Below are positions 23,385-31,463 of a stretch of 41,086 bases of DNA, in pieces. How positions within the stretch are numbered: position 1 is the first letter of the stretch; each line of letters starts with the position of its first letter. The position numbers and the translations under genes are program-made. This stretch comes from Acidobacteriaceae bacterium (GTDB lineage: Bacteria; Acidobacteriota; Terriglobia; Terriglobales; Acidobacteriaceae), in the NCBI GenBank assembly GCA_025357215.1, contig JANXPR010000578.1:1-41086 (forward strand), in the 5' to 3' direction. The notes under the pieces were generated by a model. It did not search any database. It was not told the DNA's origin and saw only the letters and a program-made list of their open reading frames with translations.

Positions 23385-26300
23385 ATGTCCAAGAACGAGG
23401 CGGTTCCAATATCGATTGCGGTCCGCGTCTACCCAAACGGCGCTGACCGGAAGGAGAGAAAACAATCCGGGCAACAGAGACCTACAGCAATGCTGGTTTT
23501 CGATACCGAAACATCGACTGACCCAACGCAACGTTTGCTTTTCGGAAGCTATCGCTTTGTCGTAGATGGGAAGTGTCGAGAAGAAGGACTGTTTTATGCG
23601 GACGATCTAGCCGAGGACGACCGCAAGACCCTCGAGGGATACGCCAGCTCGCACGAAGCTGATGCCCACAAGAAGAAGCTGCGGCTCCTCACTCGAAAGG
23701 AATTCCTAGTCAGGTTCTACAAGGCCGCGTACAAGGGACGCTGTCTGGTTGTTGGCTTCAATCTTCCTTTTGATTTGTCGCGGCTTGCGGTCGATGTCAA
23801 GACAGCAAGGGGGCGTTTCGCTGGCGGGTTTTCTCTTGGACTCTGGACATTTGCTAACGGCAAGGGCCAAGAGTTGCCGAGCATGCACAGGCCACGTATC
23901 GGGATCAAACAGATCGACAGCAAACGAGCGTTGAAGGGCTTTACTAGCAGGAGCACTCCCGACGCTGTTGATCTGATTCCAGACGACTCGACGACGGGGG
24001 AACCGGAAAAAGGGTTCAAGTTTCGCGGACACTTTCTGGATCTGCGCACTCTGGCCTTTGCCCTGACCGATCGTAGCTATTCGCTCGAATCGGCTTGCGT
24101 TGCATTCGGTGTCGAACATGCCAAGCAGAGAGCGGCACGCCATGCCCAGATTAACGATGAGTACATCGCTTACAACCGGCGGGACGTCCAGGCCACGGCG
24201 GAATTGGCAGAAAAACTTCTGGAAGAGTACGACAAGCATCCGATCTCACTGCAAGAAACACGAGCGTACTCGCCGGCTTCGATCGGCAAGGCCTACCTGC
24301 ACGCGATGGGAGTCACGCCTGTCCTTGAGCGTCAGGCTGATTTCCCGAAAGAGTATCTGGGTTTTGCCCAGACGGCATTTATTGGTGGAAGGACGAGCGC
24401 CCACATTCGCAAAGTCGCGGTCCCTGTCGTGTACACGGATTTCTTGTCGATGTATCCCACGGTGAATAACTTGATGAACTTATGGAGCCTCGTGATTGCA
24501 AGGCAAGTTGGTGTCAGACACTGCAAGGCAGAAATTGAAAAGTTTCTCAGTCGCTTGACTGCTGATGATCTCTTGAAGCCTGAGACTTGGAATGGACTCG
24601 CCGCGTTCGTTAAGGTTGTTCCGAATGGCGACATTCTGCCTTCGCGTGCCAAATACAGCGAACACAGCAACGACTGGCAGGTCGGGGTGAACTACCTGTA
24701 TGCGAGCGCAGACAATGCCCTTTGGTTCTCACTCCCTGATGTCGTCGCATCTGTGCTGCTGAGCGGCCGTGTGCCGAAGATCGTAGATGCTTTCCGCATC
24801 GAGCCTGAAGGGACTCTGTCTGGTCTCCAGCGCGTAAAGCTTCGCGGAACCGTTGAAGTCGATCCTGCGAAGCAGGACTTCTTCAAAGCTGTAATTGAAG
24901 AACGCAAGAGGTGTAAGCAGCGTACAGATCTTGAATCATCAGAGCGAGATCGGCTGGATAAGGCTCTCAAAGTGCTCGCGAATGCAACCAGCTACGGTAT
25001 CTATGCTGAGATGAATCGCCGAGAAGGCGACCGCGCAACTCGCGTTGCATGCCACGGCATCGATGCCGAGCCGTTCACTTGTCAGGTCGCCAACCCCGAT
25101 ATGCCTGGGGAGTATTGCTTTCCTCCTCTTGCGGCTCTGATCACCGGAGGCGCTCGACTGATGCTTGCTCTGCTCGAATACTGCGTACGGGAGCAGGGAG
25201 GGACATATGCCATGGAAGATACCGACTCCATGGCCATTGTTGCGACGAAAGATGGCGGATGCGTTCCTTGCAACGGGACCAAACTAAAGGCGCTGACTTG
25301 GGAACAGGTACGAGGCATTGTTGACCGCTTTGCGAACCTCAACCCATATGACAGGACGGTAATACCGGGCTCAATTCTCAAAATTGAGAGTGACAATTTC
25401 GAGCCCAAGACAGGTCTGCAGCGCCAGGTGTACTGCCTGGCAATTTCGGCCAAGCGCTACGCTCTGTTCGTGACGGACCATAAGGGACTGCCTGTTTTAC
25501 TGCGCAAAGGGGTAAACAATGAGGACGACCGTTGGTCGGAGCATGGCCTTGGACACTTGCTGAATCCAACCGACTCCCAGAGCGAGGATCGGGAGTGGAT
25601 TGCCCAGGTCTGGCATCATTTGATATGCAAATCTCTGGGACTGTCTTCAAGACGATTGGCATTTGCTGACCGGCCTGCCGTCGGCAGGGTCACTGTCAGC
25701 AGCCCTGCAGTCGCGAGGCCTTTGGCGAATTTGAATTCTGGCAAAAGCTATCCAAGACAAATTAAGCCATTCAATTTCCTGCTGTCATGTCACACGATGC
25801 CTTTGGGCAATCCTATCGGGACCGACCCGACCCGATTTCATTTGATCGGGCCTTACGAAACGGATGCAAGAAAATGGTCAGAAACCCAGTGGATTGACCA
25901 ATACTCGGGTAAGTTGTACCGGATCACAACGACCGATTTGCAGAACCGTTTTACAGCTCGTGTAAAGACCTACGGTGACGTTGTCACCGAATACGAATTT
26001 CATCCCGAGCCAAAGTGTGCTGATTCTGATGGGCTTCCGTGCGGTAAACAGACGGTCGGACTCCTCCACCGTCGCCATGTGCTCGTCGAGGGCATCACTT
26101 ATATCGGGAAAGAGTCAAACAGTCTGGAAGAAGTCGACCAAGGGCTAGTTCATTCCTACGACAACGTGTACACGGAATATCCCGACCTTCGTCGCGACGA
26201 ATGGCAAACCAAGATTCTTCCGGTCTTGAAGACTGTGTCTTTGCAAACACTTCAAGAGCTGACTGGCTTCTCCCGTCGTGCGTTGATTTATGCGAGGAAA

Positions 26301-26504
26301 GGCAGCAAACGACCTCACAAGAGAAATCAAATAGTTCTCACCGCGATCGCAAAGCAGTTTGCGGCAAGCGATCACGAGTCGAGCCAACAAGGAGGGAGAA
26401 CACAATGCCGTACAAAAACCCTGAAGACAAACGCCGTTGGGAAAGAGAACACCGAGCACAACGTAATGCTCAACGTCGGGCTCAGCGGTCAAACTTTGCC
26501 CTGA
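23385..26504 (+). CDS. Family B DNA polymerase with C-terminal HTH
   Basis: This is a 1039-residue DNA polymerase. The 3'-5' exonuclease motifs are intact: FDTETS (D40, E42), GFNLPFDLSRLA (~123) and YNRRDV (~263). The polymerase motifs are also present: YTDFLSMYPTVN (motif A, ~350), LANATSYGIYAEM (motif B, ~532) and MEDTDSMAI (motif C, ~611). Long thumb and C-terminal regions follow, ending (~940-990) in ILPVLKTVSLQTLQELTGF, SRRALIYARKGSKRPHKR, an HTH-like module that strongly resembles the end of the Cas1 protein. It is neither PolA nor the usual E. coli Pol II. The ATG at 23385 is taken because the frame upstream lies within the HNH gene. It would replicate the element or fill gaps after Cas1 integration. 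The last ~40 residues overlap another gene and are low complexity. Confidence 0.9.
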   Translation: MSKNEAVPISIAVRVYPNGADRKERKQSGQQRPTAMLVFDTETSTDPTQRLLFGSYRFVVDGKCREEGLFYADDLAEDDRKTLEGYASSHEADAHKKKLRLLTRKEFLVRFYKAAYKGRCLVVGFNLPFDLSRLAVDVKTARGRFAGGFSLGLWTFANGKGQELPSMHRPRIGIKQIDSKRALKGFTSRSTPDAVDLIPDDSTTGEPEKGFKFRGHFLDLRTLAFALTDRSYSLESACVAFGVEHAKQRAARHAQINDEYIAYNRRDVQATAELAEKLLEEYDKHPISLQETRAYSPASIGKAYLHAMGVTPVLERQADFPKEYLGFAQTAFIGGRTSAHIRKVAVPVVYTDFLSMYPTVNNLMNLWSLVIARQVGVRHCKAEIEKFLSRLTADDLLKPETWNGLAAFVKVVPNGDILPSRAKYSEHSNDWQVGVNYLYASADNALWFSLPDVVASVLLSGRVPKIVDAFRIEPEGTLSGLQRVKLRGTVEVDPAKQDFFKAVIEERKRCKQRTDLESSERDRLDKALKVLANATSYGIYAEMNRREGDRATRVACHGIDAEPFTCQVANPDMPGEYCFPPLAALITGGARLMLALLEYCVREQGGTYAMEDTDSMAIVATKDGGCVPCNGTKLKALTWEQVRGIVDRFANLNPYDRTVIPGSILKIESDNFEPKTGLQRQVYCLAISAKRYALFVTDHKGLPVLLRKGVNNEDDRWSEHGLGHLLNPTDSQSEDREWIAQVWHHLICKSLGLSSRRLAFADRPAVGRVTVSSPAVARPLANLNSGKSYPRQIKPFNFLLSCHTMPLGNPIGTDPTRFHLIGPYETDARKWSETQWIDQYSGKLYRITTTDLQNRFTARVKTYGDVVTEYEFHPEPKCADSDGLPCGKQTVGLLHRRHVLVEGITYIGKESNSLEEVDQGLVHSYDNVYTEYPDLRRDEWQTKILPVLKTVSLQTLQELTGFSRRALIYARKGSKRPHKRNQIVLTAIAKQFAASDHESSQQGGRTQCRTKTLKTNAVGKENTEHNVMLNVGLSGQTLP

Positions 26505-26539
26505 AGCGACGGTCGAATTGCATTCACATCAGCCAGTGA
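26405..26539 (+). CDS. 44-aa basic protein overlapping the polB end
   Basis: This short gene is in another frame of the last 100 bases of polB. A very good aaggagggag site stands nine bases or so before the ATG at 26405. The product opens MPYKNPEDKRRWEREHRAQR and continues NAQRRAQRSNFALKRRSN, highly basic and helical. 'MPYKxPExxRxxxRxxR' is a start I know from small mobile-element and phage proteins, often ahead of HNH or zinc-finger domains. Here only that leader is left. The strong translation signal makes it likely real. It could bind DNA or RNA, or be a truncated nuclease leader. Confidence 0.6.
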   Translation: MPYKNPEDKRRWEREHRAQRNAQRRAQRSNFALKRRSNCIHISQ

Positions 26540-26681
26540 AGAGTACATGGAAAACAGGCCTCAGACTCGCGATTGGCCTCGGAATCGCAGTGATTACTGC
26601 TCTCTCTGGAGTCAGAATATCAAAGGTCGGGCGGGATCTTTGAACAATTGGGGCGTCAATTCTGGCGGAACTCGATGTATT

Positions 26682-27836
26682 ATGTGCGAATCTATGCCGG
26701 AGTCGAGAAAGATCTTCCTCGTCGTTGCTGGTGGTAACGCAGCCGCGCAGCGAAATTTTGAAGACACGATTCAACGGAAACGCACAGTAGCGGAAGTCAG
26801 AACATTCTTGCCAGTCCAGCAAATTGACAACTTAGAAAAGATTTATCACGGCTCAAGTTTTATTGTCTGGGGGTCGGTTCCCGGCCCAATGAATGAATCG
26901 CGCTGGGAAAAGATGAAACCCGGAGATGTGGTTCTGATCTACAACAACGGTCGCATTCGTTTCGCTGGCGAGATCGCGGCTAAAGTGAGAAATCGAGACT
27001 TGGCTCGCTATTTTTGGCAAGAAGACCCGACCGGAAGCACCTGGGAATTCATGTATTTCATCGTAAACGAGGAGAGAACAGACGTTCCGTTCGAGAAGTT
27101 GAATCCGTTGTTTGATTACCAGGAGCACTATCGGCCCCAAGGCCTTTCCATGATCAACGAAGAGGCGGTTTCAGCGTTCGCCGAGAATTATGGCGACATT
27201 CTCGGAGTGCTCAAGAGACTCGAACGAGGGGAAGAGTTGATTCATCTACCCTCGCGCAAAGAACAGCTCATTGAGCAAATTGACGAGCGAATCGACCGCG
27301 TGTCCACAGAGCATGATGAGATGCAGTGGAGATTAATTCGCTTGGGGCAACTTGCAAAATGTGATGTCTGGGTTCCCCGGAACGACCAACCAAAGGAATA
27401 CCATGGGTACCGTTTTCGTGATTTCGTACTGAAAGAATTCCATGAAACTTTGGATGTGCCGCGCAGCATTGAGAATATTGATGTTGTCTGGAAATTTGGA
27501 CCTTATTCGATAAGATCCGCTTTTGAAATTGAGCATTCAACCTCGGTCTATTCAGGGATTCTCAGATTGTCGGACCTTCGCTCAGAAGCTCCGAACTCGA
27601 ACTATCCTTTGTTCATCGTTGCATCCGAGGATCGACGAAAGAAGGTTTTCGATGAATTGAGGCGGCCAACGTTTTCAGGTCCGTGTTTACGTCTAAACGA
27701 GGTGATTAGATTCTTGGGCTACCAGACGCTTCGCGAAATCGATGAGAGGTCGAAGGAGTCAGCAAGTTTCGATACGAACATCTTGATGACAACAAGCGAG
27801 CCAGTTCCGCAAGCCAATGCACGTAAATTCAGATAA
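26682..27836 (+). CDS. EVE/PUA-like + PD-(D/E)XK-like restriction-type protein
   Basis: This is a 384-residue protein from the ATG at 26682; a Met at 26694 (MPESRKIFLVVAGG) is equally possible, and the frame is open upstream to 26547. The N-terminal half has EVE/PUA-like phrasing: KPGDVVLIYNNGRIRFAGEI, AAKVRNRDLARYFW, WEFMYFIVNEERTDVPFEKL. The C-terminal half has ENIDVVWKFGPYSIRSAFEI, EHSTSVYSGILRLSDL and RRPTF, where Asp followed by FEIEH gives the D...ExE core of a PD-(D/E)XK nuclease. EVE-like readers fused to nucleases occur in type IV, modification-dependent restriction, so cleavage of modified phage DNA is a reasonable guess. It follows the Cas1-PolB unit but has its own gap and may be separate cargo. 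Confidence 0.6.
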   Translation: MCESMPESRKIFLVVAGGNAAAQRNFEDTIQRKRTVAEVRTFLPVQQIDNLEKIYHGSSFIVWGSVPGPMNESRWEKMKPGDVVLIYNNGRIRFAGEIAAKVRNRDLARYFWQEDPTGSTWEFMYFIVNEERTDVPFEKLNPLFDYQEHYRPQGLSMINEEAVSAFAENYGDILGVLKRLERGEELIHLPSRKEQLIEQIDERIDRVSTEHDEMQWRLIRLGQLAKCDVWVPRNDQPKEYHGYRFRDFVLKEFHETLDVPRSIENIDVVWKFGPYSIRSAFEIEHSTSVYSGILRLSDLRSEAPNSNYPLFIVASEDRRKKVFDELRRPTFSGPCLRLNEVIRFLGYQTLREIDERSKESASFDTNILMTTSEPVPQANARKFR

Positions 27837-27888
27837 TCGAATTGACACTCAGGTTTCCCTGCGACACAATCTTGACGGAATTCCTCCA

Positions 27889-28974
27889 ATGGTCAATCAA
27901 AGCGTGTTGAAGATCGTCATTTCAGCTTTCATGCTTTACTGTCCAGTATTGGGAGCCGCCGATGACGCCACTCACGTCTACGAGAAGGCCTCGGCGGGTA
28001 TCGTACTCATTAAGACTGACAAGGGTGCAGGAACGGGATTCACGGTTTCAGGAGATGGAACCATTGTCACGGCGCGCCACGTCGTTGACGGGGCCACAAA
28101 GGTAGCGATCAAGACTCAATCTGGAGATATTTACGATGATGTGTCGATCGTAGCGGAAGACGAGCGCCGCGACATTGCAATCCTAAAGATTAACGGGTTC
28201 GATCTGCCAATTGTGAGTTTGGGGAATTCAAATGATGTAAAGCCCGGCGATCGCATTTTCGTCATCGGCAATCCGCTTGGTGCTGAAAAGCTAAAGGCTT
28301 CCATCTCGGACGGAATTGTTTCGGGCCTGAGGGACTTAGAAGAAGGCTACAAAGTTCTACAGCTGACTGCGCCAGTGTCTCCAGGTAACAGCGGCGGCCC
28401 AGTGTTAAACGAATCTGGGCAGGCCATCGGGATCATCGTATTTCGCCTACGGGAAGGCGAGAATCTTAATTTTGCGGTCCCGATTAACTATGTACGCGGT
28501 CTCCTTGCTTCTAGCGAAAAATCTCAGCCTCTGCGGTCATGGAAGAAACCGGAGGGAACTACAAGCCTTTTTTCCGAAAAAGTAACGCTGCAGCCCGGAA
28601 AGTGGAAGTCAGCAAAAACGGGCGCAGTGTGGTCGGTTCGAATCCAGACCGACCACCTTTATGCCGAAAAGGAAGAACCTGAAGAAGCTCGGAAGCTTGG
28701 GGCTTTCCAGACGCTTGAAACGAAGAAGAAGGGCAACAAGTACGTTGGTTCGATTCACACCTCCTATGTGCATTGGGTAATGAATCGCATTACTGGTGAA
28801 AAGATTGTTAATAAGAGCTGTACCGTCGATTTCCTTGTTGAGATAAGTGTTGTTTCCTCAGATCGTATCGAAGGACGCCAGTTTCTCCCACTTCCGAACG
28901 CAAAATTTGACTCCAAAAGATGTAGGTTTTTAGGCGATCCAGCATGGCAAGACCTTGTCCTCATTCCAGAGTGA
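27889..28974 (+). CDS. Exported HtrA-like trypsin-family serine protease without PDZ
   Basis: This is a 361-residue protein. The ATG at 27889 starts a signal peptide (VNQSVLKIVISAFMLYCPVLGAAD). The protease domain has a full triad: His in VTARHVVDG, Asp in ERRDIAILKI and Ser in SPGNSGGPVL. LGNSNDVKPGDRIFVIGNPLG is typical of the DegP/HtrA group. No PDZ domain follows. The C-terminal ~130 residues are a different, beta-rich domain with two cysteines, not recognised. So it is a protease plus sensor-like domain rather than classic DegP. It follows the restriction-type gene by 52 bases on the same strand and is the last gene of the island. Confidence 0.82.
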   Translation: MVNQSVLKIVISAFMLYCPVLGAADDATHVYEKASAGIVLIKTDKGAGTGFTVSGDGTIVTARHVVDGATKVAIKTQSGDIYDDVSIVAEDERRDIAILKINGFDLPIVSLGNSNDVKPGDRIFVIGNPLGAEKLKASISDGIVSGLRDLEEGYKVLQLTAPVSPGNSGGPVLNESGQAIGIIVFRLREGENLNFAVPINYVRGLLASSEKSQPLRSWKKPEGTTSLFSEKVTLQPGKWKSAKTGAVWSVRIQTDHLYAEKEEPEEARKLGAFQTLETKKKGNKYVGSIHTSYVHWVMNRITGEKIVNKSCTVDFLVEISVVSSDRIEGRQFLPLPNAKFDSKRCRFLGDPAWQDLVLIPE

Positions 28975-29063
28975 TAGCAAGTTTCGCTGTTGCTGACCGC
29001 TTCGCAATCTCACTCGCTGGGACGCTTAAGTCGTGCGCTGCGCCGGGGCCCCGGCTGCGACTG

Positions 29064-29098
29064 GGGGTGCAACTTTGGCGCTTCCTGTAGCCTATCCC
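29064..29098 (+). promoter_or_regulatory. Promoter-like element upstream of the M28 peptidase
   Basis: This plus-strand copy reads ggggtgcaactttggcg, then cttcctgtagcctatccc, about 90 bases before the peptidase start. It is an inverted match (three mismatches) to 15604-15639 and shares 14 identical bases with 15722-15759. Just before it, at 29043-29054, is the perfect palindrome ccggggccccgg. Confidence 0.4.
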
Positions 29099-29186
29099 AC
29101 GCACCGTTTGACCCCTCCCCTCGCTCCATTTAAACTTCCTGCCCGACCCTGCAATGACTCTCTGCGCGATGGAAAAAGGAGTAGAT

Positions 29187-30890
29187 ATGATGACGTCCCG
29201 GCGGCTTGCCGCCTTTGTTCTGGCACTCTTTCTCTCATGTACCTTCAGCACGGCCCTGGCCCAGGAAAAAGCCGACCTGGATGCGATCTCCAAGATCCGC
29301 TATGAAGGCTTCCGCAATTCCAAGATCATGGAACTGGCCACCGGATTGATGGACCAGATTGGGCCGCGGCTTACCGGCTCACCCAACATGCGCAAGGCGA
29401 ATGACTGGACGCGCGCCAAGCTGGAAGAGTTGGGCATGTCCAACTCTCACCTGGAACCGTGGAGTCCGTTCGGCGTGGGCTGGTCGAACGAATACACCAG
29501 CGTGAACATGATTTCTCCGGACCACGCTCCGCTGCTGGCCTACGCCAAGGCCTGGACACCCGGCACCAACGGTCCGGTGAAGGCGCAGGTGATCCGCGTG
29601 ATTATCCGCGGTCCGCAGGACGTGGCCAAGTACAAAGGCAAGCTGGCGGGAAAAATTCTGCTGATCGGTGACGATGCGGACGTAAAGATGTCCACAACAC
29701 CTTTGGCCGAACGCTATGACGACAAGAAGCTGGCCGAAGAAGCCAACTACGAAATTCCCGGCGACCGCAACGATGCCCGCTTCCGCGAATTTGTCCAGCG
29801 CGCCCGCATGCAGCGCGAGTTAAACAAATTCATCGACAGCGAAAAACCCGTGGCGATGATTGACCACAGCCGCGGCGCCATCAACGGCGGAACGGTCTTC
29901 GTGCAGCAAGGCGGATCGTACAAACAAGGCCTGACGGCGGCCACTCCGCAACTGACCATGGCCACCGAACACTGGGACCGCATTGCGCGCATTCTGGCGG
30001 CGAAGAAAGAAGTTGAACTCGAAATCAACGTCAAAAACAACTTCTATGACGATGCGATGACCCAGAACAACACGATTGCCGAGATCCCCGGAACCGATAA
30101 AAAAGACGAAGTGGTTATGCTGGGCGCGCACCTGGATTCCTGGCACACCGGCACAGGAGCCACCGACAACGGCGCTGGCACAATCGTGATGATGGAAGCC
30201 ATGCGCATACTGAAAGCCGTGGGCGTGAAGCCACGGAGAACGATCCGCATTGGCCTGTGGAGCGGCGAAGAAGAAGGACTGCTGGGCTCGCAGTGGTATG
30301 TGGCACAGCATTTTGGTTCGCGGCCGGAATCGAAAGATCCCGAGCGCAAGGGCGACCCAACGGTGCTGCGTCGCGATACCGGCCCGATGACGGTGAAGCC
30401 CGATCAAGCGAAAGTTTCCGCGTACTTCAACGTAGACAACGGCAGCGGTAAAATTCGCGGAATTTACATGCAGGAAAACGCGCAAGTGGAGCCGATCTTT
30501 GCAGCCTGGATGAAACCTTTCCACGATCTGGGCATGGACACGCTGACCATGCGCAACACCGGCGGCACCGACCATCTTTCATTTGACGCCGCCGGCATTC
30601 CGGGATTCCAGTTCATACAAGACCCGCTGGAATACGACACGCGTACGCACCACTCCAACATGGACGTATACGACCGCTTGCAGCCGGAAGACTTGAAACA
30701 AGCCGCGGTGATTGTGGCGTCATTCGTGTACATGGCCGCGCAGCGCGACCAGATGTTCCCGCGCAAACCGATCGAGAAGGAACTGCCTCCGCCTCCGCCG
30801 CCGGAAGAGGAAGCGGCACCGGCTCCTGCGGCAGCTACTCCGGCTGCTGCGCCAGTTGCTAATCCGCCGGCGAAGCCGCCGTTGAATTAG
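29187..30890 (+). CDS. Exported M28-family metallopeptidase
   Basis: This 567-residue protein would be an aminopeptidase or carboxypeptidase-type zinc enzyme acting outside the cytoplasm. I place the start at 29187 because aaaggag lies right before it and the signal peptide (RRLAAFVLALFLSCTFSTALAQ) follows. The co-catalytic zinc ligands are in order: LGAHLDSW (His), GATDNGAG (Asp), SGEEEGLLGS (Glu, with the catalytic Glu beside it), YFNVDNGSG (Asp) and YDTRTHHSNMD (His). A PA-type insert likely occupies residues ~130-260. The C-terminal ~45 residues are Pro/Glu/Ala-rich (PPPPPPEEEAAPAPAAATPA), a disordered tail unusual for the family. It appears monocistronic with a hairpin terminator. Confidence 0.9.
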   Translation: MMTSRRLAAFVLALFLSCTFSTALAQEKADLDAISKIRYEGFRNSKIMELATGLMDQIGPRLTGSPNMRKANDWTRAKLEELGMSNSHLEPWSPFGVGWSNEYTSVNMISPDHAPLLAYAKAWTPGTNGPVKAQVIRVIIRGPQDVAKYKGKLAGKILLIGDDADVKMSTTPLAERYDDKKLAEEANYEIPGDRNDARFREFVQRARMQRELNKFIDSEKPVAMIDHSRGAINGGTVFVQQGGSYKQGLTAATPQLTMATEHWDRIARILAAKKEVELEINVKNNFYDDAMTQNNTIAEIPGTDKKDEVVMLGAHLDSWHTGTGATDNGAGTIVMMEAMRILKAVGVKPRRTIRIGLWSGEEEGLLGSQWYVAQHFGSRPESKDPERKGDPTVLRRDTGPMTVKPDQAKVSAYFNVDNGSGKIRGIYMQENAQVEPIFAAWMKPFHDLGMDTLTMRNTGGTDHLSFDAAGIPGFQFIQDPLEYDTRTHHSNMDVYDRLQPEDLKQAAVIVASFVYMAAQRDQMFPRKPIEKELPPPPPPEEEAAPAPAAATPAAAPVANPPAKPPLN

Positions 30891-30910
30891 AAAGTTGGTT
30901 GCAAGTTGTG

Positions 30911-30934
30911 AGGGCACGGTGAAAGCCGTGCCCT
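30911..30934 (+). terminator. Hairpin terminator after the M28 peptidase
   Basis: A perfect nine-base stem, agggcacgg / ccgtgccct, with loop tgaaag begins about 20 bases after the stop codon. A short T/A-rich run (tatatgtt) follows. The U-tract is weak, so termination may be only partly intrinsic. Confidence 0.6.
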
Positions 30935-31076
30935 TATATGTTCGCGGCGCTGAAGCCAACTCACTAACGGCGCTTTTCCCATTGCTATACTTTCTTGGCG
31001 GATCCCTCAGTCGCAAGACTGCTCAGCCAAGAGCTTTGTTTAGGCCACATCGCGACTGCGGAGAAAAGAGCTGGCC

Positions 31077-31463
31077 ATGGCTTACGACGATCAACTCGCA
31101 ATGCGCCTCCGGCGCGTTTTAGTGGCTCGCCCGAGCGTTACGGAAAAGAACATGTTTGGCGGCCTTGCGTTCTTTTTCAAAGGCAAGATGTTCTGCGGAA
31201 TTATCAAAGACGAGCTCGTGGTTCGAGTGGGGCCGGACCGCTACGAAGAATCTCTCAGCGAAGCGCACACGCGTCCCATGGATTTCACGGGACGTCCCAT
31301 GAACGGCTACGTATACGTGGAGCCTGAAGGCTGTCGCAACGAAAAAGCCGTAAAAGCCTGGGTGGAGCGTGGCGCCGAGTTTGTTGCGACGCTCAAAAGC
31401 GCAAAACCTAAGAAATCGCCGCGCAAAAGATCGCCGGCAAAACGCAAAGCGCGGGCCCGCTAA
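31077..31463 (+). CDS. TfoX N-terminal domain protein
   Basis: This is a 128-residue protein. The body is the TfoX/Sxy N-terminal fold: AYDDQLAMRLRRVL, then VTEKNMFGGLAFFFKGKMFC, GIIKDELVVRVGPD and the closing MNGYVYVEPEG segment with KAVKAWVERGAEFV. TfoX proteins were named for competence regulation in gammaproteobacteria, but stand-alone N-terminal versions are widespread and their role is unclear. The last ~20 residues are a Lys/Arg/Pro tail (KPKKSPRKRSPAKRKARAR), which suggests nucleic-acid binding. Its stop overlaps the stop of the convergent PLP enzyme gene by four bases. Confidence 0.88.
   Translation: MAYDDQLAMRLRRVLVARPSVTEKNMFGGLAFFFKGKMFCGIIKDELVVRVGPDRYEESLSEAHTRPMDFTGRPMNGYVYVEPEGCRNEKAVKAWVERGAEFVATLKSAKPKKSPRKRSPAKRKARAR

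Noticed and set aside
22084-26539. Family B polymerase as bacterial Pol II (polB of E. coli type) in a repair operon
   Set aside because: Motif text, length and C-terminal HTH differ, and the partners are Cas1, HNH and HTH proteins rather than repair genes.
19356-27000. CRISPR array next to cas1
   Set aside because: I read both flanks and the 22084-22321 gap. There is no series of regularly spaced direct repeats.
15604-29098. The 35-36 bp inverted repeat at the island edges as casposon terminal inverted repeats
   Set aside because: Similarity continues outward toward the flanking genes, no target-site duplication is visible outside, and each copy sits at promoter distance from a chromosomal gene. 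A shared promoter fits better.
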